Numbered from the stretch's first letter, positions 39,142-51,656 are shown. The stretch: DNA of 64,000 nucleotides from Chondrilla cf. caribensis (GCA_964020155.1 OZ026557.1:1020001-1084000); one strand, 5' to 3'. Made by a program: numbers and translations. The notes: generated from the sequence alone by a model not told the origin.

Positions 39142-40389
39142 TTACTTTGAGCACACAGCACAAGTGAGTGGCTTCCTCTCAGCATAAGGAGGACAGGCAT
39201 GACCCTTATTGTTGCACTTGACGTCCATGAAACACGCACAGGCAGCGGCTGTGTGTCCTTCCCCACCTCCAGATACTGAATTCACATCCACACAGATGGT
39301 GTCCTTGCGACGTCGTTCAGGATAAGTATGCTCTGTAGTCAAATAGCCGTAGTACTCTCTGGTCCATCCAGTGGGACAGGTGTACTTTGCTGGGATGGTG
39401 AGAATGGTTGACTTGTTCTCATAGCAGACAGCACAAGGTGTGTTCTCCCTGTGAAGGTTTGCCAAAGGAAATGATGGGTCTCCGTGGATGGCATACTCGA
39501 TGTGGTAGAGTGTCCCCATGGCATAATTAGATACATCATGAGACAGGTACTCGGGGTCATTGGGCAGACAGCGATTCATCAGTTCCTCCACCTACGCTAT
39601 TTGCAGTGGTACTAGCTAACCCTTCGTAGATTCTCTCAGCTCCTGGTGGACACATGGTACGACCCCATCTCACGTATGTGGCTCCACTAGATCCACTATC
39701 ACCCTTATCACCTTTTACACCACCAGATCCCTCATTTCCCTTTGGACCCTGTGGACCGGGTATTCCTATTGAACTGGGTTGACCATCACGACCATCTCGA
39801 CCATCACGTCCTCTTATCACAGTGGAACATTGGTCTTCATTGTCTCCCTGGTTGTCTTGTCTCTTGTTTCTGGTGACAATGCCTACAAAATAATAAACAT
39901 ACACTTACCCTGTCAAATAGCTGCAATGATTCTTACATACGTATATTATATCCAGTAATTAACATGCATTTTGACTTATTTACCCCCTTTATATGTGATG
40001 CATGCATGTATACCCGAGAGGACATAATCAGATGTGTGCTAATAACATTGCACTGAGCTATTAGAGCTCAAGCCTTGTAGCGTGGATATTCGTCATATAC
40101 TTGAAATTGTATGTGCATGCATGATTTGCAATTATAATGTATGATCCCCTTATTAACTGCTTATACATGAGTTATTACGGTATGTGTACATACTACACTA
40201 TACAGAATATACTAGACTCATTGTCCCTTCCTCACCTGTGTGTGAATCATCTCCTTCTGGTACCACATTAAGTGGTTTATTCTTCAACTGGTCCACTCCC
40301 TGTTCTCCTTCAACAGTGATCACTCCAGTGAGGACCACAAGAAAGCAATAAATGAGCACAGTACTGGTGTTCATGTTCTTTAGAGCCAT
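39142..40389 (-). pseudogene. SSC7: short-chain collagen-like gene with 2-bp frameshift
   Basis: Exon 1 is 40236-40389 (MALKNMNTSTVLIYCFLVVL) and exon 2 is 39142-39882. RNKR, Cys and about 15 Gly-X-Y triplets are in frame up to GGGTDESL. There CTGTGTCTGCC of the relatives reads CTGTCTGCC (plus strand near 39565-39572), a 2-base loss that shifts the frame and ends translation a few codons on. The rest, from CLPNDPEYLSHDVSN to CAVCSK, is open in the other frame and conserved, so the damage is recent or a base-calling error. It belongs to the 12-Cys HGDPSFPLANLHREN type. Confidence 0.8.
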
Positions 40390-40435
40390 TCGGGACAGAG
40401 CTGTCAAGGCAGTGTTGTTGGGAGTATCTCCATGT

Positions 40436-40443
40436 CCTTTATA
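40436..40443 (-). promoter_or_regulatory. TATA-like box of SSC7
   Basis: TATAAAGG on the minus strand, about 47 bases upstream of the SSC7 ATG. The same sequence stands before SSC9. Confidence 0.6.
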
Positions 40444-40972
40444 GCAGTGAGGATCCTGCGATAATTTGCTCCCAACCATGAAGCCATAAAAATTGTGTAT
40501 GCCTTATTATGTGACAGAGTATATCTCAAAATATCTGTCAGTGTGTTATTGTGACATTGGTGACATTTGCCTCAGGTAGCCAGATTGAAGTAGAACTAAT
40601 TAACTATAAACAGTTTTATTTCCTATTAAAGTAGACCAATCAACAGACTTGTGTCTCTTTAAATTGTGCTTTAATCCTTAATATTGTGTTATAACCATGC
40701 ATGTCAAATTTAATGGAGCATATATAATAATATTATATATGCTTCATTAAATATTCATGCATATACAATAGATGTAATATATTCTAATATATGGTACTGT
40801 ACACACAAGCCATATAATAGTTCCTAATCAGATCACTCAAGAAGTATTCTATATTATTGTACCAACTAGTCTTATATAGCATTACATGTAAAGTGGTTAT
40901 TCACAATTTACCAATTACCGTGTAAATCTTACTCATACATGTTCCTAGTATACGACATGATTGTGTATTCTA

Positions 40973-41010
40973 TTGCTTTGAGCACACAGCACAAGTGAGT
41001 GGTTGGTTGT
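40973..41010 (-). pseudogene. Last codons of a deleted SSC gene
   Basis: The minus strand reads through the terminal codons (TNQPLTCAVCSK-like), then changes abruptly to unrelated spacer sequence. The 3' flank (about 40700-40972) matches the 3' flanks of SSC9 and SSC10, so a complete gene once stood here and all but its end was deleted. Confidence 0.65.
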
Positions 41011-41712
41011 GAACAGCATTATCACACTGAGGGAGCTCAGTGTGATGATCCTCTGGGTACAATTTCAAGTGTTTTGTTTCAATTACAGTTGCAAAGACAT
41101 TGTGTTTGATAATAGTAATATAGTCAATTTATGTAAAATCTGTTATATCTTGTTTACTGTCTAAGACTAATTCAATTTGAATTTATTGTTACGATGGAGG
41201 GTGTTTTGTGTGTGATCTCTGAACAGTCATAAATCAAATTATTAGGGGATGATTGAGTTTGTCAGTTGTTATCTCAAGTTATCTGAGGTCAGACCAATTA
41301 AAACCTAATTTTACTGTAAGCCTTACAAGGTCTTACGAGTTTTGATATAATATATGTACTGCTCAGTTGTTGCTCATAGGATTACATGCATCATCCAAGG
41401 GTCCAAGAACTACGAGCCAACATAGCATACAAGTGTGTTCCAAATTGAATGATCTTTCAGTGCTACTCGTCAGTTGGGTTGTGCAACCTTGATCCAGTTG
41501 AATGTGCTTAGCAGTGTTATTAACCAATTATGCGTAATCACTGTCATTTACTCACTATCAACCATAATTATAGATCCACAATGAGTGAATGAATGTATGT
41601 AACTGATTTTGCTACTTGTCAATGTTTATGTAGTATACAATATGCACTACATGTGTGTCTCTGTTGTGCCAATGTGCGGTAACTTGAGTTTCTAAAATTT
41701 TCCTTTTGTTCG

Positions 41713-42456
41713 TTACTTTGAGCACACAGCACAAGTGAATGGCTTCCTCTCGGCATAAGGAGGACAGATGTGACCCTGATTGTTGCACTTGACGTCCATG
41801 AAGCATGCACAGGCAGAGGGTGTGTGTCCTTCCCCACCTCCAGATACTGAATTCACATCCACACAGATGGTGTCCTTGAGATGTCGTCCTGATACAGTAT
41901 GCTCTGCAGTCAAATAGCCGTAGTACTCTCTGGTCCATCCAGTGGGACAGGTGTACTATGCTGGGATAGTGAGAATAATGGACTTGTTGACATAGCAGAC
42001 AACACAAGGTGTGTTCTCCCTGTGAAGGTTTGCCAGCGGAAATGATGGGTCTCCGTGGATGGCATACTCGATGTGGTAGAGTGTCCCTACTGTCCAATTT
42101 GATGTGTTATTTGGTACTCGGGGTCATTGGACAGACACAGTGATTGATCTGTTCCTCCATCCACATTATTTCCGGTGCTGCTAGCTAGCCCAGTATAGAC
42201 TCTCTCAGCTCCTGGTGGACACACAGTACGACCCCATCTCACGTATGTGGCTCCACTAGATACACGTTCACCCTTTTCACCTTTCACACCAGCAGGTCCC
42301 TGTGGACCCTGTGGACCTTGTGGTCCGGGATCACCATTCAAGCCGGCCGCGGGCTGACCATCAAGACCGTCACAACCTCTTATCAGAGTATAATTATAGA
42401 ACATTGACTTCCACTGTCTCCTTGATCACCAGATCTCTTGTTTCTCATTAAAATAC
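41713..42456 (-). pseudogene. SSC8: degenerate short-chain collagen-like pseudogene, exon 1 missing
   Basis: Exon 2 is recognisable from RNKRSGDQGD (near the acceptor at 42457) to CAVCSK at 41713. Damage: a frame break with stops just before IRGCDG near 42390, about 4 bases lost at 42109-42113 (frameshift after NDPEY), and TAG at 41956-41958 where relatives have AAG (Lys before YTCPTGW). No signal-peptide exon is found upstream. A short minisatellite (42500-42680) occupies that place, followed by sequence like the upstream region of SSC7. The Gly-X-Y stretch is short and altered (GCD GLD GQP AAG). The cysteine domain is of the 12-Cys type. Confidence 0.85.
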
Positions 42457-42499
42457 CTATTAAGAAGAGTGTACAGTGAACCTCAATTAAAATTCAAAA

Positions 42500-42680
42500 A
42501 GAAGTACATGTATGTACCGGTTAGGTTAGTACACACTCCTGGTTAGTACATATGCACACACTATATCTACTGTTGCTGGTTAATACATATTCCTGGCTAG
42601 TACATACCTCTGGCTAACACATACACACTCCAGGTTAACACACTCTCCTGGTTATAGCACATACTCCTGGTTGATGCATT
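42500..42680. repeat. TACTCCTGGTTAGTACA minisatellite
   Basis: Diverged units of about 18-20 bases (CTCCTGGTTAGTACATA) where the exon 1 of SSC8 should be. Confidence 0.7.
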
Positions 42681-43204
42681 CTCTATATCGGAGGTGAGGT
42701 TCCTACGAAAATTTATTTTCGACCATGAAGCCATAAACATGATGTATGCATTATTATGTGACAGAGTATATATGTCAAAATATCTGTCAGTGTGTTGCAG
42801 TATATGAGTTGACATTCATTGTTACAGTAATTACTTCAGGTGACCAGATTGAATTTGTACTAACCAATTTCTTTATAATTTGCTATTAAAGTAGACCAAT
42901 CAAAAGACTTATAAGTCTCTTTTAATAATCCTTAATGTTATTATTGTGTTACATGAACTCAATTCAATATAATTCAATGCAACTCACTAATAATATTATA
43001 CTAAGTCATGCACATAGATGTATTATATTCTCATGTATGGCGATACACACAGCCATATACTGTAGTTCATTATCAGATCACTTAAAGAACATCCTATATT
43101 ATACTAGTATACGTATGACATATTACGTATATGTAAACTGGTTAATCACACAATTTTACCAATTTAATCTCATATGTTCCTAATATACTGCATGAGTTCT
43201 TCCA

Positions 43205-44685
43205 TTACTTTGAGCACACAGCACAAGTGAGTGGTTTGCTGGCTGTATAAGGTGGACAGGCCAGCCCTTCATCACAGTGGACGTTCATGAGGTAGTTCAA
43301 AGAAGGGTATGGCGAGTAGGATCCTGCTGATTCACCAATCCGGTCGGCACAAATGGTGTCTTTGCGGGGACGATTGGTTCCTGTTACTTCTGACATCAGA
43401 TATCCATTGTACTCTGTCATCCATCCAGTAGGACAAGTGTACTTCGCTGGTATAGTTAGAATACTGGACTTGGTGTTCACATAGCATACAGCACAGGGCA
43501 TTTGCAGAGCTGAACGCTGGGTCAAAGGAACTGATCCAGTTGATGAGTAAACTTCATAGCGTATTCCCCAAAGAGTCCCCATGTGTTTTTTCAGTGTATC
43601 TCCAGGGAAGTATTCCGGGTCATTTGGCAGACAGAGTGTCTGGTCTGATCCTCCTCCAAGGTTGTACTTACTTCCACTAGCTATTCCGCTGTAGATTTTC
43701 TCAGCTCCTGGTGGACACACGGTACGACCCCATCTCACATATGTGGCTCCACTAGATTTACTGTCACCCTTATCGCCTTTCACACCAGCAGGTCCTTCAC
43801 TTCCCTTAGGACCCTGTGGACCGGGGATTCCCACTGAGCCAGGTTGACCATCACGACCATCACGACCATCACGTCCTCTTATCACGGTGGAACATTGGTC
43901 TTCATTGTCTCCTTCGTTGTCTTGTCTCTTGTTTCTGGGGACTATTGGATGTAAAAGAATAAGTTATTCATTCAATTATATGTACGCAAGTTGGTGCATA
44001 GTATACATACATACGATATGCCAGATACAGCTGTACTAATGAATTCACAGTGCAGCATACTTAAGTTATAAGGATATTACTTCTGATTAATAATTCATAT
44101 TTGTAATCTATCAGATATACATTCTACATTGATATAATTATGCTTGTTATAGCTATAACATTACATTGTCACTACAGTTAAATAATTAAAGTATTATACA
44201 CTCTAAACCACAAAGACACTATTTTGTACCACAAAACCACAGAATTATCATCAATCAGTAAATTAGCCAAGTAATTGCAAAGAACATGAGGCAATTCTGT
44301 TTGTAAAGCTGACAAAACCCACTAAGCTCAAACCTTGTGGTGTGGGTATTCATCGTAATATACTTCAAATTAATTTTGTATGTGCATGATATGCATAATG
44401 TATGATCCACTTAGTTACTTCTTATGCATCCATAGTACATTACAGTACAGTACATCTACAGTACAGTATATTACAGAACTATGTATGTACTATGATATAC
44501 AGAATGTATAGATTCATTGTCCCTTCCTCACCTGTGTGTAGATCATCTCCTTCTGGTTCCACAGTATGTGGTTTATTCTTCAACTGGTTCACTCCCCGTT
44601 CTCCTTCAACAGTGATCACTCCAGTGAAGACCACAAGAAAGCAGTAAATGAGCACAGTACTGGTGTTCTTGTTCTTTAGAGCCAT
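43205..44685 (-). CDS. SSC9: spongin short-chain collagen-like protein
   Basis: Exon 1 is 44532-44685 (MALKNKNTSTVLIYCFLVVF, like SSC7) and exon 2 is 43205-43941, 296 aa. RNKR, then DQC, then about 15 Gly-X-Y triplets (three GRD, GQP GSV GIP and so on). The 10-Cys domain is like SSC6 (SGSKYNLGGGSDQTLCLP, YVNTKSSILTIP). The signal exon is thus of the SSC7 type while the domain is of the SSC6 type, which suggests exchange between members. It is intact. Confidence 0.89.
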
Positions 44686-44731
44686 TCAGGACAGAGCTGT
44701 CAAGGCAGTGTTGTTTGGAGTATCTCCATGT

Positions 44732-44739
44732 CCTTTATA
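44732..44739 (-). promoter_or_regulatory. TATA-like box of SSC9
   Basis: TATAAAGG on the minus strand, 47 bases upstream of the SSC9 ATG. Confidence 0.6.
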
Positions 44740-45210
44740 GCAGTGAGGATCCTGCGATAATTTGCTCCCAACCACAAAGCCATAAATGTGATGTATGCTA
44801 TATTATTTTGATAGCCCCCAGAGGGTATGTGAAAATATGTCAGTGTGTTAATATTATGAGCTGACATTCGTTTGATTTGCCAGGTGACCAGATTGAAGTA
44901 GTACTAATTAACTATAAACAGATTTAATTTCCTATTATAAAGTAGACCAATCAACCTTAATAATGTGTTATATACAACCATGTATGTCAAATTCAACACA
45001 GCATAATAATATTATACAAATTCATGCACATAGATGTAATATAACCTAATGTATGGCACTGTACACACAGCCATACAGTAGTTCATAATCACATCACTTG
45101 AGAAGTATCTCATATTATTGTGCCTGCTCATATGCATGTAAAGTGGTTATATTCACACAATTAAACCAATTAATCTTATGCGTTCATAGTATACTGCATG
45201 AGTTCTTATT

Positions 45211-46381
45211 TTACTTTGAGCACACAGCACATGTGAGTGGTTGGTTGGCTGTGTAAGGTGGACAGACCAGCCCTTCATCACAGTGGACGTTCATGAGTAA
45301 CTGAACAGAAGGGGTTGGTGTGTAGGATCCTGCTGATTCACCAATCCTGTCAGCACAAATGGTGTCTTTGCGGGGACGATTAGGTAATGTTACTTCTGAC
45401 ATCAGATAGCCATTGTACTCAAGTGTCCATCCAGTGGGACAGGTGTACTTTGCTGGGATGGTGAGAATAGTTGACTTATTACTCACATAGCAGACAGCAC
45501 AGGGCATTTGTAGGCCAGCACGTTTGTTTAAAGGAACCGATCCTGTGCCTGTGTAAACTTCATAACGTGTTCCCCAGAGAGTTCCGAAACCTGCATTTGA
45601 ATTCAGTGTATCTCCAGAGAAGTATTCCGGGTCATTTGGCAGACAGAGTGTCTGGTCTGTTCCTCCTCCAAGGCTGTCCTTACTTCCAGTTGCTTTTCCA
45701 TAATAGATTCTCTCAGCTCCTGGTGGGCACACGGTACGACCCCATCTTACATATGTGGCTCCACTAGATCCAGGATCCCCCTTTTCACCTTTCACACCAG
45801 CAGTTCCTTCACTTCCCTTTGGACCCTGTGGACCGGGTATTCCCATTGAACCGGGTTGACCATCACGACCATCTCGACCATCACGTCCTCTTATCACGGT
45901 GGAACATTGGTCTTCATTGTCTCCCTGGTTGCCTTGTCTCTTGTTTCTAGGGACTATTAAATGTTGAAAATTATAAAATTAATATCTATTCATTCTATAT
46001 TGAACATAAATTAGTGTATAGTACACATATATGGCATATCAGTTAAAGCTATAGAAATAAATTCACAGAGCATACGTCAGTTATAAGGATATTACTTCTG
46101 ATTATTAATTCCAGTGTTTGTAAGTCTATCAGATGTAATACATTGGTGTAATGCTCTTTAGCTATAATATTACATGACATTGTAACTTCAAGATAACTAA
46201 AGTATAATGCTTGTTCATCACCTCTCTCACCTGTGAGTGTATTCTCTTTCAACAGTTCCAAATTATTTGGCTCATTATTTATAACCTGCAACTTGTCCAC
46301 TTCCTGTTCTCCTTCTGTCATGACTACTCCAATGAGGGCCACGAGAACAACAGAGATTAGAATGATTCTCCTCCTTTGCAT
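45211..46381 (-). CDS. SSC10: spongin short-chain collagen-like protein
   Basis: Exon 1 is 46231-46381 (MQRRRIILISVVLVALIGVV) and exon 2 is 45211-45953, 297 aa. RNKR site, DQC, about 15 Gly-X-Y triplets. The cysteine domain has 10 Cys with own features: ATGSKDSLGGGTDQT, an insertion NSNAGFGTLWGTRYEV, and PSVQLLMNVHC in place of PSVNYLMNVHC. It is intact and ends TAA. Confidence 0.89.
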
Positions 46382-46451
46382 GATGGCCGTCCTTGCTAAA
46401 ATCCAGAAAGCAATATATTCAATACAGTAATGTTTGGCTGAATTTTAGCAT

Positions 46452-46460
46452 CCTTTTATA
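46452..46460 (-). promoter_or_regulatory. TATA box of SSC10
   Basis: TATAAAAGG on the minus strand, about 71 bases upstream of the SSC10 ATG. Confidence 0.7.
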
Positions 46461-46954
46461 GGCAGGGTATTGTATCAGGTCATGCAATTACCTCACACAT
46501 TACATTTTTCTTAACCCTAACAATTCCCAATTTTGTATAATGGAGTGAGAAGAAATTTGTACTTCCAACTTGCTTGCCCCCTCAGTGTGATCATTCCCTG
46601 TGTACAGTTTTGAATGTGCTGTTCCAATTCCAATCCTGTTGTTCCAATTGCACCAGTTATTACAAGGTGTATCCAGGATTGGGCTACATACCAAGGGTAA
46701 TCCCAAGGGAGTTGATCACAATCCATTTATGCATGATATGTTATTGTTTATTGACATATGGAATTCAATCTTATACTGAGGGGTATTTTTGTGCGTGTAT
46801 TTTCTACGCAATCTCAAGTTACCTGCATGAGGTCAGATTAACATGTCAGAACAAAGCCTTGCAGATATTGAGCTTGTCATGTACAACCTACATGTAAGGT
46901 GTGTACATTGAACCTTATATACAGTGTGTTTACGGGAATAATGGTTGACGTGTA

Positions 46955-47100
46955 TGTGATTCTCCTCTTTTACATGAGGCTATCATTGCTGGAATCCAAG
47001 AAGCAGTCAACCACCTCTATAACATATTTGATACGGTAATGTTTGACTGAAGTGCAGTGGCCGTCTATCTGACAGGATTGTTCATAATATTGGATGAGGT
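46955..47100 (-). pseudogene. Relic of an SSC start and upstream region
   Basis: The minus strand holds AAAGAGGAGAATCAC, like the first codons of SSC exon 1. Upstream of it lies sequence like the SSC6/10/11 leader (GCAATGATAGCC; TTCAGTCAAACATTACC). It is similar to the remnant region at 38155-38290. No coding potential is left. Confidence 0.45.
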
Positions 47101-47903
47101 AATTCCCCCATACACTACATATTATTTACCCTCACAATTCCCTATTTATTGAGTGAAGTCACTAAGTCTTGTGCATTTTGAACTTGCTCCCTCAATGTGA
47201 TGATCCCCTGTGTACAGTTTCAAATTCCAGTTGTTATGACATTGTGTTTACAGGAATGTGCTACCTATCTGGAAAAATCCGAAATAAACTGATTATAATC
47301 GATGTGTATAAAATCTGTTATTTCTTGTTTACTGTCTAAGGCTTAATTCAATTGGAATCCATTGTTATGATGAAGGGTATTTTGTGTGTGATCCCTAAAC
47401 AGTCATAAATCAGAGTATTAGGGGATGATTGAGGTTTGTCAGTTGTGATCTCAGGTTACCTGAGGTCAGACCAATCAAGACCTAATTTACCCTAAGCCTT
47501 ACAAGGTTTCTCTGAATATTTCAAGCTTGTAGATGTATATGTACAGTATATGTACTTCTCAATTGCTGCATCATCCAAGACCTATACAGGCGAACTAAGC
47601 ATATGCACGTGTGTTCCAAGTTGAAGTTGAGTTGTATGTTCCAAACTACTGGTCAGTTGGGTTGTGGATCCTTGATCCAGTTGAATGTGCTTAGCAGTGC
47701 GAATGAATCCATTCTACATAATTACTGTTCTTTACTCACTGATAACCATAATTATTGATGCACAATAAGCAAATGCATGTCTGTATCTGATTTTACTATT
47801 TGTTAATGTTTATGTAGCTAGTATATGCACTACATGTGTGCATGTCTCTAGCGTGCTAATGCATTGCATGTAACTTGAGTTTCCAAAGGTTTCCTTTTGT
47901 TCA

Positions 47904-49038
47904 CTACTTTGAGCACACAGCGCAAGTGAGTGGTTTCCTCTCGGCATAAGGAGGACATGCGTGACCCTTATTGTAACACTTGACATCCATGAAGCACGCA
48001 CAAGCAGAGGGTGTGTGTCCTTCCCCACCTCCAGATACTGAATTCACATCCACACAGATAGTATCCTTGCGACGTCGTCCTGGTGTAGTATGCTCCGTAG
48101 TCAAATAGCCGTAGTACTCTCTGGTCCATCCAGTGGGACAGGTGTACTTTGCTGGGATGGTGAGAATGGTTGACTTGTTGACATAGCAGACAGCACAAGG
48201 TGTGTTCTCCCTGTGAAGGTTTGCCAAAGGAAATGATGGGTCTCCGTGGATGGCATACTGAATGTGGTAGAGTGTCCCCATGGCAACGTTAGATATGTCA
48301 TGAGACAGGTACTCGGGGTCATTGGGCAGACACAGTGATTTATCAGTTCCACCACCTACAATATTTGCAGTGCTGCTAGCTAGCCCAGTATAGATTCTCT
48401 CAGCTCCTGGTGGACACACAGTACGGCCCCATCTCACATATGTGGCTCCACTAGATCCAGCATCCCCCTTTTCACCTTTCACACCAGTAGTTCCCTCATT
48501 GCCCTTTGGACCCTGTGGACCGGGGATTCCCACTGAACCGGGTTGACCATCACGACCATCTCGACCATCGCGTCCTCTTATCACAGTGGAACATTGGTCT
48601 TCATTGTCTCCTTGGTCGTCTTGTCTCTTGTTTCTGGAGACTGTTAGATGTTAAATTATTCATAATATGTATGTACGTTGGTGTATAGTACACACATACG
48701 ATATACCAGATACAGCTGTACAAATGAATTCACAGTGCAGCATACTTAAGTTATAAGGCAATTACTTCTGATTGATAATTCCTATTCATAAATCTATCTG
48801 ATATACGTAATGCGTTGGTATAAAATGCTTGTTAGCTATAATATTACATTACATTGTCACTACTGGTGTTCATCCCCTCTCTCTCACCTGTGAGTGTATT
48901 CTCTTTCACCAGTTCCAAATTGTTGGGATCATTATTTATAACCTGCAACTTGTCCACTTCCAGTTCTCCTTCTGTCATGGGTACTCCAATGAGGGCCACG
49001 AGAACAACAGAGATTAGAATCATTCTCCACTTTTGCAT
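47904..49038 (-). CDS. SSC11: spongin short-chain collagen-like protein
   Basis: Exon 1 is 48888-49038 (MQKWRMILISVVLVALIGVP) and exon 2 is 47904-48640, 295 aa. RNKR, DQC, about 15 Gly-X-Y triplets with GNE GTT GVK GEK. The domain is of the 12-Cys type (SACACFMDVKC; HGDPSFPLANLHREN), so the exon 1 of the SSC10 type is paired with an SSC4-like domain, another mosaic. The stop is TAG. It is intact. Confidence 0.89.
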
Positions 49039-49112
49039 GTTGGCTGTCCTTACTAAAATCCAGAAAGTAGTATATTCGATACAGTAGTATTGGGCAAAAT
49101 TTTTATGTGTGT

Positions 49113-49121
49113 CCTTTTATA
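49113..49121 (-). promoter_or_regulatory. TATA box of SSC11
   Basis: TATAAAAGG on the minus strand, about 75 bases upstream of the SSC11 ATG. Confidence 0.7.
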
Positions 49122-49377
49122 GGCAGGGTTGTGTATCAGGTCACGTAATTACCTCACACACTACATTAAATTCTTCACCCTAACAATTCCCTGTTTTGAA
49201 TAATGGAGTGAGAAGAAACTTGTACTTCCAACTTGCTTGTCCCTCTCAGTGTGATCATTCCTTGTGTACAGTTTCAAACGTGTTGTTTCAATTACACCTG
49301 TTGTTACAAAATGCATCCAGGATTGGGCTACATACCAAGGGTAATCACAAGGGAGTTGATCACAATCCATTTATGAT

Positions 49378-49496
49378 ACGTTTCACCCATCACGGGCTTC
49401 ATCAGGTACAAAAATGATCTACACTATAAGAAACGTTTCTTATATAATAGTGTAGATCATTTTTGTACCTGATGAAGCCCGTGATGGGTGAAACGT
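49378..49496. repeat. Near-perfect 119-bp palindrome with hammerhead-like core
   Basis: The two arms of about 50 bases are exact reverse complements (ACGTTTCACCCATCACGGGC ... and back) around a centre AAGAAACGTTTCTT. The right arm on the plus strand contains CTGATGA, a small potential stem (GCCC GTGAT GGGT) and GAAAC, the conserved core order of a hammerhead ribozyme. It interrupts the spacer between SSC11 and SSC12. Confidence 0.7.
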
Positions 49497-49895
49497 TGTA
49501 CAGTTGAATAATTTGTGAAAAGAACTGTTGATTATCAGTGTGATAACACCATAGACGTATTCAACAATAGTCCAACATCTTGTTATCGCTAACAACAACA
49601 TGTCTAACTACTTCCATGCATTCACGTGTGTTCCATGTTGAAGTTGAGTTGTATGTTCCAAAATACTGGTCAGTCGGATTGTGCAACCTTGATCGAGTTG
49701 AATGTGCTTAGTAGCGTGAATCAATCCATTGTACATAATTTCTGTTATTTACTCACTGACAACCATAATTATAGATGCACAATAAGCAAATGCATGTCTG
49801 TATCTGATTTTACTACTTGTTAATGTTTATGTAGTATATGCACTACATATGTGCATGACTCTAGTGTGCTAATGCATATAACTTAGTTGAGTTCA

Positions 49896-51065
49896 TTACT
49901 TTGAGCGCACAGCACAAGTGAGTGGTTTCCTCTCGGCATAAGGAGGACAGGCATGACCCTGATTGTTGCACTTGATGTCCATGAAACACGCACAGGCAGC
50001 GTGTGTGTGTCCTTCCCCACCTCCAGATACTGAATTCACATCCACACAGATTGTGTCCTTGCGACGTCATCCTGATACAGTATGCTCTGCAGTCAGATAG
50101 CCGTAGTACTCTCTGGTCCATCCAGTGGGACAGGTGTACTTTGCTGGGATGGTGAGAATGGTTGATCTGTTGACATAGCAGACAGCACAAGGTGTGTTCC
50201 TCCTGTGAAGGTTTGCCAAAGGAAATGATGGGTCTCCGTGGATGGCATACTCGATGTGGTAGAGTGTCCCTACTGCCCAATTAGATGTGTCATTAGACAG
50301 GTACTCAGGGTCATAGGGCAGACACAGCGATTCATCTGTTCCACCATCCACATTATTCCCGGTGCTGCTAGCTAACCCTTCGTAGATTCTCTCAGCTCCT
50401 GGTGGACACATGGTACGACCCCATCTCACATATGTGGCTCCACTAGATCCACTGTCACCTTTATCACCTTTCACACCAGCAGGTCCCTCACTGCCCTTTG
50501 GACCCTGTGGACCGGGGATTCCAGTTAAACCTTGTTGACAATCACGACCATCACGCCCATCACGCCCATCGCGCCCATCACGTCCTCTTATAGCAATTAA
50601 GTTAGAACATTGATTTCCCTTGTCTCCTTGGTTGTCTTGTCTCTTGTTTCTGGTGACTATCAAATGAATAGATAACGCATAAATATTATACTGTGCATCC
50701 ATACATTGTATATAATATCAGAAATGAACAAATCCATTCAACTCAAGTCAGTGCTTATTTGCACCTCATAGACTACTTTAAAAACGACAGTTTGGTTTGC
50801 ATTCTCATACATACAATATAGAGAAGAATGAATGCTTACTAGCCTAAGATATGACTTCGTATAGACTTAGTGTATAAAAATGTGTTCATTTCATTTGGGT
50901 TTATCCACTCTCACCTGTGTGTGTGTTCTCTTTTACAAGTTCCAACTTATGTGGTTCTTTGAGTCCAGTCTTTAACTGGTCCACCATCTGTTCTCCTTCA
51001 AAAATAACCACACCAGTGAGGACCACGAGGAGTACAGAGATCAAAACCAACCCTCTATTTTGCAT
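49896..51065 (-). pseudogene. SSC12: short-chain collagen-like gene with premature stop
   Basis: Exon 1 is 50915-51065 (almost the same as SSC4) and exon 2 is 49896-50656. The frame is open from the signal peptide through RNKR, five GRD and more triplets to TAEHTVSG. TGA at 50067-50069 then replaces CGA (Arg before RRKDTIC). Past the stop the frame stays open to the end, with one conserved Cys changed (CALRSK-type ending: TGC to CGC at the last CxxC). A product ending at 50067 would lack the last five or more cysteines. It is the duplicate of SSC4 and likewise has no TATA box. Confidence 0.82.
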
Positions 51066-51304
51066 GATAGCTATCATCAGTGAATTCCTAGAAGCAGTGA
51101 ATATGCCCCACACAGTACATCCATGGCGACAACTGGAATTTTGAGGTTGAAACGATATGTCAACAAGTAAGCCACAGGTAGTGGGGGCGAGTTACACGTA
51201 ATTCATGTGTGTACGCATGCGTGTCTGTGTGTGTGTGTGTTTGGTTTGTTTAGTGTGTGTACAGGTTCAGAGCTACACTGTGACTGTCACTTTCAATTCC
51301 ATAG

Positions 51305-51450
51305 GAAAGGGCATGAAACTGGAGTTTCTTCATAGTAAAGATGATGATAACGATGATGATGGTGGGGACTTTAGTGTGAAATTGGACCACCAATCTAACA
51401 AACAAGACGGTAAAGTTAACAAAGTAAAGTCAAAGAAAAGACGAATGAAA
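51305..51450 (+). pseudogene. EBP2 exon 7 relic (next to SSC12)
   Basis: Same length as the real exon 7 (146), with intact AG and GTGAGT borders, coding KGMKLEFLHSKDDDNDDDGG and so on. It is isolated from exons 1-6. Confidence 0.8.
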
Positions 51451-51596
51451 GTGAGTACTCCACAGAAACATATAGACACTTGTAGTTATGAATATCAGGT
51501 GCAATAAATTTGCACACATTCATAAACACATACATACATACAGAGACATACTTGTATAACCATATGTACACTTTGACATGTATGTATGTATGTACG

Positions 51597-51616
51597 CACA
51601 CACACACATGCACGCA

Positions 51617-51648
<32 letters not shown>

Positions 51649-51656
51649 CACACACC
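51597..51656. repeat. CACG/CA microsatellite before EBP2 exon 8 relic
   Basis: A short tract at the same place as the repeat before the real exon 8. This relic intron 7 carries neither satellite nor inverted-repeat element. Confidence 0.85.
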
